Source: Cytophagaceae bacterium (lineage in GTDB: Bacteria > Bacteroidota > Bacteroidia > Cytophagales > Spirosomataceae). From it: a stretch of 64,000 nucleotides of DNA. The stretch lies in the NCBI GenBank assembly GCA_016722655.1, contig JADKIR010000004.1, forward strand, positions 310,001-374,000, given 5' to 3'. Every line of letters starts with the position of its first letter. Within the stretch, counting starts at the first letter, position 1. Made by a program: the position numbers and the translations under genes. Below are positions 59,654-64,000 of the stretch, piece by piece. A model generated the notes under the pieces. It made no database searches and was not told where the DNA came from. It worked only from the letters and a program-made list of their open reading frames with translations.

Positions 59654-61054
59654 TTAAGAATGTATCGCCCGGTTGTCGGTTGCAGCCAGACAGGCTTCTT
59701 TCATAGCCTCCAGATAGGTCGGGTGAGCGTGCGAAATACGGGAGATATCTTCGGCACTTGCTCTGAACTCCATCGCTGTTACGGCCTCGCCAATCATATC
59801 GGCAGCACGGGCACCAATTATGTGTACACCCAAAATCTCATCGGTATTTTTATCGGCCAATACTTTCACCATTCCGTCCACATCACCGCTGGCGGTTGCA
59901 CGACCCAATGCCTTGAATGGAAAACTTCCCGACTTATATGCCGCACCGGCTGCTTTCAGTTCTTCTTCGGTTTTACCGACTGAAGCAACTTCAGGCCATG
60001 TATAAACTACCCCGGGAATGAGATTGTAATTGATATGCGGTTTCTGACCGGCCAGTGTTTCGGCCACAAATACGCCCTCTTCTTCTGCTTTGTGGGCGAG
60101 CATAGCACCTCTGATCACATCGCCGATGGCATAAATACCCGGCACGTTGGTTTGCAAAGTATGTTCATCGACTACAACCTTGCCTCTGTCGGTCTGAACA
60201 CCGATAGCTTCAAGGTTAAGATTATCAATATATGGGCGACGTCCGATACTTACCAGACAATAATCTCCGGTGATTTCAACGGTTTTACCGGTTTTATCTT
60301 CAGCAGTGATTTTAACTTCTTTGCCAAGATTTTCAATCAAACTTACTTTGGTATTAAAATAAAACTCAACCCCAAGTTTTTTGACAGACTTCTGGAGCTC
60401 CTTACCCATAGTTTTGTCCATAGTCGGAATCATACTGTCGGCAAATTCTACAAAAGTCACTTTGGCACCTAATCTGGCATAAACAGATCCCAACTCTGCA
60501 CCAATTACACCGGCTCCGATAACTACCAAATGCTTAGGCACTTCCTGCAAGTTGAGGGCCTCAGTCGAAGTAATGATACGGGTTTTATCATAATTCATAA
60601 AAGGCAAAATGGTCGGCTTAGAACCAGTCGCTATGATCACATTTTTTGTGGTCAATAACTCTTCTGTGCCATCAGCCTTTGCTACTTTCACGGTATTTTT
60701 ATCTACAAAAGAGCCAAAACCATTTTTAACATCAATTTTATTTTTCTTCATCAGATAGTTGATACCATCATTCATTTTTTTCACAACACCGGCTTTGCGT
60801 TCAATCATCTTTTTGATGTCGGCCTTTACTTTTCCGGTAGTGATACCATGTTCTTCAAAATGATGTACTGCATTGTAATAATGCTCAGAAGAATCTAAAA
60901 GAGCCTTAGAAGGGATACATCCCACATTGAGACATGTTCCACCCATGGCGTTATATTTTTCGACGATGGCGGTTTTGAAACCCAACTGAGCACAACGGAT
61001 GGCCGCTACATAACCACCTGGACCCGAACCTATTACTACTACGTCGTATTGCAT
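59654..61054 (-). CDS. lpdA: Dihydrolipoyl dehydrogenase (E3)
   Basis: A 466-residue flavoenzyme. The FAD loop is DVVVIGSGPGGYVAA, the redox disulfide is GGTCLNVGCIPSKAL (C41 and C46, approximately), the NAD loop is LVVIGAGVIGAELGSVYARL, and the interface His-Glu pair is in SHAHPTYLEAMKEA. It reoxidises dihydrolipoamide in 2-oxo acid dehydrogenase complexes. It is the last gene of the sucA-sucB-lpdA row. A large inverted repeat lies between it and sucB, and a bidirectional terminator follows. Confidence 0.96.
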   Translation of the reverse strand: MQYDVVVIGSGPGGYVAAIRCAQLGFKTAIVEKYNAMGGTCLNVGCIPSKALLDSSEHYYNAVHHFEEHGITTGKVKADIKKMIERKAGVVKKMNDGINYLMKKNKIDVKNGFGSFVDKNTVKVAKADGTEELLTTKNVIIATGSKPTILPFMNYDKTRIITSTEALNLQEVPKHLVVIGAGVIGAELGSVYARLGAKVTFVEFADSMIPTMDKTMGKELQKSVKKLGVEFYFNTKVSLIENLGKEVKITAEDKTGKTVEITGDYCLVSIGRRPYIDNLNLEAIGVQTDRGKVVVDEHTLQTNVPGIYAIGDVIRGAMLAHKAEEEGVFVAETLAGQKPHINYNLIPGVVYTWPEVASVGKTEEELKAAGAAYKSGSFPFKALGRATASGDVDGMVKVLADKNTDEILGVHIIGARAADMIGEAVTAMEFRASAEDISRISHAHPTYLEAMKEACLAATDNRAIHS

Positions 61055-61080
61055 TTCTATGTTTATTTTTTGAAGATTTT

Positions 61081-61140
61081 GTCAGGCTGAGCCTGTCGAA
61101 GCCACATTTCGGTAAGGCACTTCGACAAGCTCAGTGTGAC
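61081..61140. repeat. Large inverted repeat between sucB and lpdA
   Basis: Left arm 61081-61101 and right arm 61120-61140 are 21 bases each and match at 18 of 21 positions when paired, around an 18-base loop. The right arm reversed is GTCACACTGAGCTTGTCGAA then G. The sequence type is, from memory, a dispersed repeat seen in many Bacteroidota genomes. It is not followed by a T tract. Confidence 0.85.
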
Positions 61141-61153
61141 ATTTTAACTATAC

Positions 61154-62698
61154 TTACACTTGCAAAAGCATCCTCATCGGATCTTCCAGAAGCTGTTTTA
61201 CTCTTACCAAAAAGCCAACAGAATCTTTACCATCGATAGTACGGTGGTCATATGAAAGAGCCACATACATGATAGGCCTGATTTCAACCTGACCGTTGAT
61301 GGCTACAGGCCTCTCAACGATATTGTGCATACCCAAAATGGCAGACTGCGGTGCGTTGATGATAGGCGTTGAAAGCATAGAGCCAAAAATACCTCCATTG
61401 GTGATAGTAAAAGTTCCACCTGTCATTTCTTCGATAGTAAGCTTATTATCACGGGCTTTGGTAGCCAATCTTACGACTTCGGCCTCTATCTGAGCAAATG
61501 ACATTTTTTCAGCATTTCTGATAACCGGAACAACCAATCCTCTAGGAGCAGAAACTGCGATCGAGATATCTGTGAAATCATTGTAAACGATTTCTTCGCC
61601 GTCAATGTATGCATTTACCAATGGAAACTCCTGAAGGGCGATAGAACAAGCTTTTGTAAAGAATGACATAAAACCAAGCCCTACCCCATGCGTATCTTTA
61701 AACTTATCTTTATAAGTTTTACGCAAATCCATGATCGGCTTCATGTCCACTTCATTGAAAGTAGTGAGCATGGCGGTTTCGTTTTTCACCGCTACCAAAC
61801 GCTTGCTGATAGTCTTACGTAAAGTGGTCATTTTTTCTCTTCTGGTTCCACGGCTGTCTGTTGAAACTGGAGCTGAAGGAGTGGCATGGGCTGTTGTCGT
61901 AGGAGATTGAGGAGCCACAGTTGCAATCTGGGCATTCTGAGCATCTTCTTTGGTGATTCTTCCTCCAACGCCAGTTCCCTGTACATCGGTAGATGAAAGT
62001 CCCTTTTCTGCCATTACTTTGGCTGCGGCAGGAGATGGATGTCCCGATGCATAATTGGCATCTGAAGTTGCCACCGGTGCAGCAGTTGAAGCGGCTTCAA
62101 CTTGAGATTGAGAAACCGGAGCCGAACCACCTACTTGCAAGGTAGCTAAAATGCCGCCAATAGGCACCACACTTCCCGGTTGAGCAATAACTGTCAAAAC
62201 ACCCGCTTGTGGTGAAGGCAACTCAAAGGTAGCCTTATCTGATTCCAACTCACAGATGATTTCATCCAAAGAAACAGTCTCTCCGGTATTTTTTAACCAA
62301 CTAGCTACTGTCACTTCAGTGATAGATTCGCCTACAGCCGGCACTTTTATTTCAATGGTTTGGGAAGCAACTGGTGCCGCAGAGGCAACAGGAGCCGATT
62401 CTTTTACAACAACAGGTGCAGCCACAACGACTGCCGGAGCAGGGGCAGCAACTGGCTGAGCTCCCGAAGGTTCGATTTTGCAAATTGGTGAACCAATAGC
62501 CAATACATCACCTTCTTTGCCGATAATCCTTAATATGCCGTCGGCTTCAGCAGGTAATTCAAATGTCGCTTTGTCGGACTCCAGTTCACAAATCACTTCG
62601 TCCATTTTTACAAAATCTCCATCTTTTTTGACCCAGGCAGCAATAGTAACTTCCGTTACAGACTCTCCTACCGAGGGAACTTTCATTTCAATAACCAT
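61154..62698 (-). CDS. sucB: Dihydrolipoyllysine-residue succinyltransferase, two lipoyl domains (E2)
   Basis: A 514-residue E2 with two lipoyl domains. Each has the lipoylated lysine in ELESDKATFELP (K43 and K154), separated by an Ala/Pro/Val linker. The peripheral subunit-binding domain is at about 215-255 (SPAAAKVMAEKGL, GRITKEDAQ). The catalytic domain ends in YDHRTIDGKDS, with the acyltransferase histidine near residue 485. Most 2-oxoglutarate E2 proteins carry only one lipoyl domain. The enzyme moves the succinyl group to CoA. It lies ten bases downstream of the E1 gene. Confidence 0.94.
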   Translation of the reverse strand: MVIEMKVPSVGESVTEVTIAAWVKKDGDFVKMDEVICELESDKATFELPAEADGILRIIGKEGDVLAIGSPICKIEPSGAQPVAAPAPAVVVAAPVVVKESAPVASAAPVASQTIEIKVPAVGESITEVTVASWLKNTGETVSLDEIICELESDKATFELPSPQAGVLTVIAQPGSVVPIGGILATLQVGGSAPVSQSQVEAASTAAPVATSDANYASGHPSPAAAKVMAEKGLSSTDVQGTGVGGRITKEDAQNAQIATVAPQSPTTTAHATPSAPVSTDSRGTRREKMTTLRKTISKRLVAVKNETAMLTTFNEVDMKPIMDLRKTYKDKFKDTHGVGLGFMSFFTKACSIALQEFPLVNAYIDGEEIVYNDFTDISIAVSAPRGLVVPVIRNAEKMSFAQIEAEVVRLATKARDNKLTIEEMTGGTFTITNGGIFGSMLSTPIINAPQSAILGMHNIVERPVAINGQVEIRPIMYVALSYDHRTIDGKDSVGFLVRVKQLLEDPMRMLLQV

Positions 62699-62708
62699 GA
62701 CTTAGGTA

Positions 62709-64000
62709 TTAATTCAATTGGAATGCTTTATCTAATATTTTATTCTGAATCTGATTGTGATTTTTGGTGTAACCTGTCGCAGGTGAGGCACTCAATTTTC
62801 TTGAGATTACGTCGTCAAATCCGTTAGGGAATTCACGAACGATATACGACCAATAACCCATATTAAGAGGTTCTTCCTGAACCCAAAGTTTTTCAGCCTT
62901 ACCATATTTTGCAAACTCATTTTCAACCTGAGTTTTAGGGAATGGATGCAGCTGTTCAACTCTGATGATAGCAATATCTTCGCGGCCTTCATCCATTTTT
63001 CGTTTCAGCAAATCATAATATATTTTACCGGAACAAGCCAACACCCTTCTCACTTTTTTAGGATCTGAAGTTTCGTCTCCAATCACCTCTTTGAATTGAG
63101 TATAAGGCAAGAATTCTTCCATATTTGAAATGGCCATCGGATGACGAAGCATCGATTTTGGCGACATGTGAACACAAGGCTTACGGAAAGGCAATGAAAC
63201 CTGGCGACGCAGCATGTGGAAGAAGTTGGCAGGGGTTGTACAGTTACATACATAAATATTGTATTCTGCGGCCAACTGCAGGAATCTTTCAGGACGAGCA
63301 TTGGAGTGCTCTGGTCCCTGACCTTCATAGCCATGAGGTAATAACAACACAAGTCCATTCATTGAGTTCCATTTTGACTCAGCAGCCACCAAAAACTGGT
63401 CGATCATGATCTGGGCACCGTTGGCAAAATCACCAAACTGAGCTTCCCAAATCACAAGGGCATTAGGATTAGCCAAAGCATACCCATATTCAAAGCCCAT
63501 TACGGCATATTCTGAGAGGAATGAGTTGTAAATTTCGAATTTACCTTGCCCCTCTCTAATGTGTTGAAGATTATTGTATTTGGTGTAAGATTTTATATCA
63601 TGTAAAACAGCATGACGGTGCGAGAAAGTACCTCGCTGCACATCCTGGCCACTCATTCTTACCCAATTGCCCTGATTCAGGATTGAGCCAAATGCCATCA
63701 ACTCAGCTGCAGCCCAGTTAAATGGTTTTTTGCCTTCAAAAATATCTTTTCTTTCTTCGAGAACTTTCTCAATTTGCTTGATAGGAGTAAAATCTGCTGG
63801 TACCGTCGAAAGTGCTTTTCCAATTACAGCGATTTCCTCTTTGGAGATGCCTGTTTTAGGAGATTCATCAAAATCGCTAACCACAGACCTCCGTAGTTTT
63901 GCCCAATCTCTTTCCAATTTTGGCAATTCATAAGGCAACTGATTTTGTTTTACTTTTACCAAAATATTCTGCAGATCGTCATCAAACTGAGCTTTTATTT
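62709..64000 (-). CDS. sucA: 2-oxoglutarate dehydrogenase E1, C-terminal part (partial)
   Basis: About 430 residues of the C-terminal part; the frame stays open to the end of the window, so the start lies outside. A methionine-like TTG codon at 63960-63962 is internal, not a start. The visible part includes NWVRMSGQDVQRGTFSHRHA and LPHGYEGQGPEHSNARPERF, both highly conserved in SucA, and HPFPKTQVENEFAKYGKAEK. E1 decarboxylates 2-oxoglutarate with thiamine diphosphate and passes succinyl to the lipoyl groups of SucB. It is the first gene of sucA-sucB-lpdA in reading direction. Confidence 0.96.
   Translation of the reverse strand, partial: IKAQFDDDLQNILVKVKQNQLPYELPKLERDWAKLRRSVVSDFDESPKTGISKEEIAVIGKALSTVPADFTPIKQIEKVLEERKDIFEGKKPFNWAAAELMAFGSILNQGNWVRMSGQDVQRGTFSHRHAVLHDIKSYTKYNNLQHIREGQGKFEIYNSFLSEYAVMGFEYGYALANPNALVIWEAQFGDFANGAQIMIDQFLVAAESKWNSMNGLVLLLPHGYEGQGPEHSNARPERFLQLAAEYNIYVCNCTTPANFFHMLRRQVSLPFRKPCVHMSPKSMLRHPMAISNMEEFLPYTQFKEVIGDETSDPKKVRRVLACSGKIYYDLLKRKMDEGREDIAIIRVEQLHPFPKTQVENEFAKYGKAEKLWVQEEPLNMGYWSYIVREFPNGFDDVISRKLSASPATGYTKNHNQIQNKILDKAFQLN

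Noticed and set aside
63960..63962. Start codon of a 417-residue E1 protein
   Set aside because: The frame stays open upstream to the window edge, and the sequence is the interior of SucA, so the TTG codon is internal.
1..64000. tRNA or rRNA genes
   Set aside because: No cloverleaf-type or rRNA-like stretch was recognised by eye in the intergenic regions; a covariance-model scan would settle it.

Overview
The window looks like chromosomal DNA of a Bacteroidota bacterium, most likely a member of the Cytophagales. The support is AT-rich intergenic DNA, two proteins with a C-terminal type IX secretion (T9SS) sorting domain, TAnnTTTG-type promoter elements upstream of several genes, a TonB-dependent receptor with an N-terminal carboxypeptidase-like domain, LytTR-type signalling and DUF4199/DUF983/DUF2911 proteins. 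The genus cannot be fixed from the sequence alone.

Region by region. 1-2.2 kb: the end of a ComEC-like gene, then a REP-associated tyrosine transposase next to an eight-copy, 55-bp palindromic tandem array, then a DUF2911 protein. 2.2-5.8 kb: a Gfo/Idh/MocA oxidoreductase, a T9SS-exported protein and a small membrane protein. 5.8-6.9 kb: rpsL-rpsG, closed by a terminator, without fusA. 7.1-8.4 kb: an arsR-arsM arsenic methylation pair with two matching operators. 8.4-16 kb: a TPR protein, a nucleoside-diphosphate-sugar-epimerase-like enzyme, a cytochrome c lipoprotein, a barnase/barstar pair, a PaaE-like flavin reductase and an M16 peptidase. 16-20 kb: a probable GNAT toxin-antitoxin pair, a MOCOS-like class V aminotransferase with a problematic start, a BadF-type sugar kinase, and DUF983-thioredoxin. 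20-27 kb: a TonB receptor (not a SusC/SusD pair), a second Gfo/Idh/MocA protein, a lipoprotein and a PiT phosphate transporter with a PhoU-like tail.

27-41.5 kb is a pectin/rhamnogalacturonan side-chain and oligosaccharide cluster. It holds an acetyl-esterase-like hydrolase, KdgF-like cupin, four GH88/GH105 unsaturated uronyl hydrolases (one fused to a DUF4350-like domain), a CE8 pectinesterase, a GntR regulator divergent from L-rhamnose mutarotase, and an Ldh-type oxidoreductase. It is interrupted by an ECF sigma factor/anti-sigma operon. No SusC/D pair and no polysaccharide lyase lies in the window, so the cluster seems to handle the unsaturated products of lyases encoded elsewhere. A rhamnogalacturonan acetylesterase at 56-57 kb belongs to the same theme.

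41.6-49.1 kb is a seven-gene minus-strand block. It runs from a LytTR response regulator and LytS-like kinase, through a stand-alone LytTR protein whose stop overlaps the start of a YadA-head-like secreted protein, to a C1q-like secreted protein and two further exported proteins. At 49.4 kb there is a 43-residue peptide with a lasso-peptide-type leader motif, followed by a T9SS protein and a 1303-residue multidomain alpha-amylase. 54.5-58.2 kb holds a glycerophosphodiesterase, DUF4199, a membrane-bound LuxR-type regulator and a self-inhibited Fic protein, which is divergent from a DUF4143 ATPase across a repeat-rich promoter region. 59.6 kb to the end is the lpdA-sucB-sucA 2-oxoglutarate dehydrogenase operon, running off the window.

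Best candidates for something undescribed: the orphan lasso-like precursor, the LytTR/YadA-head/C1q block, the higher-order REP array, the GNAT toxin with its unusual 51-residue partner, and the Fic/DUF4143 operator arrays.
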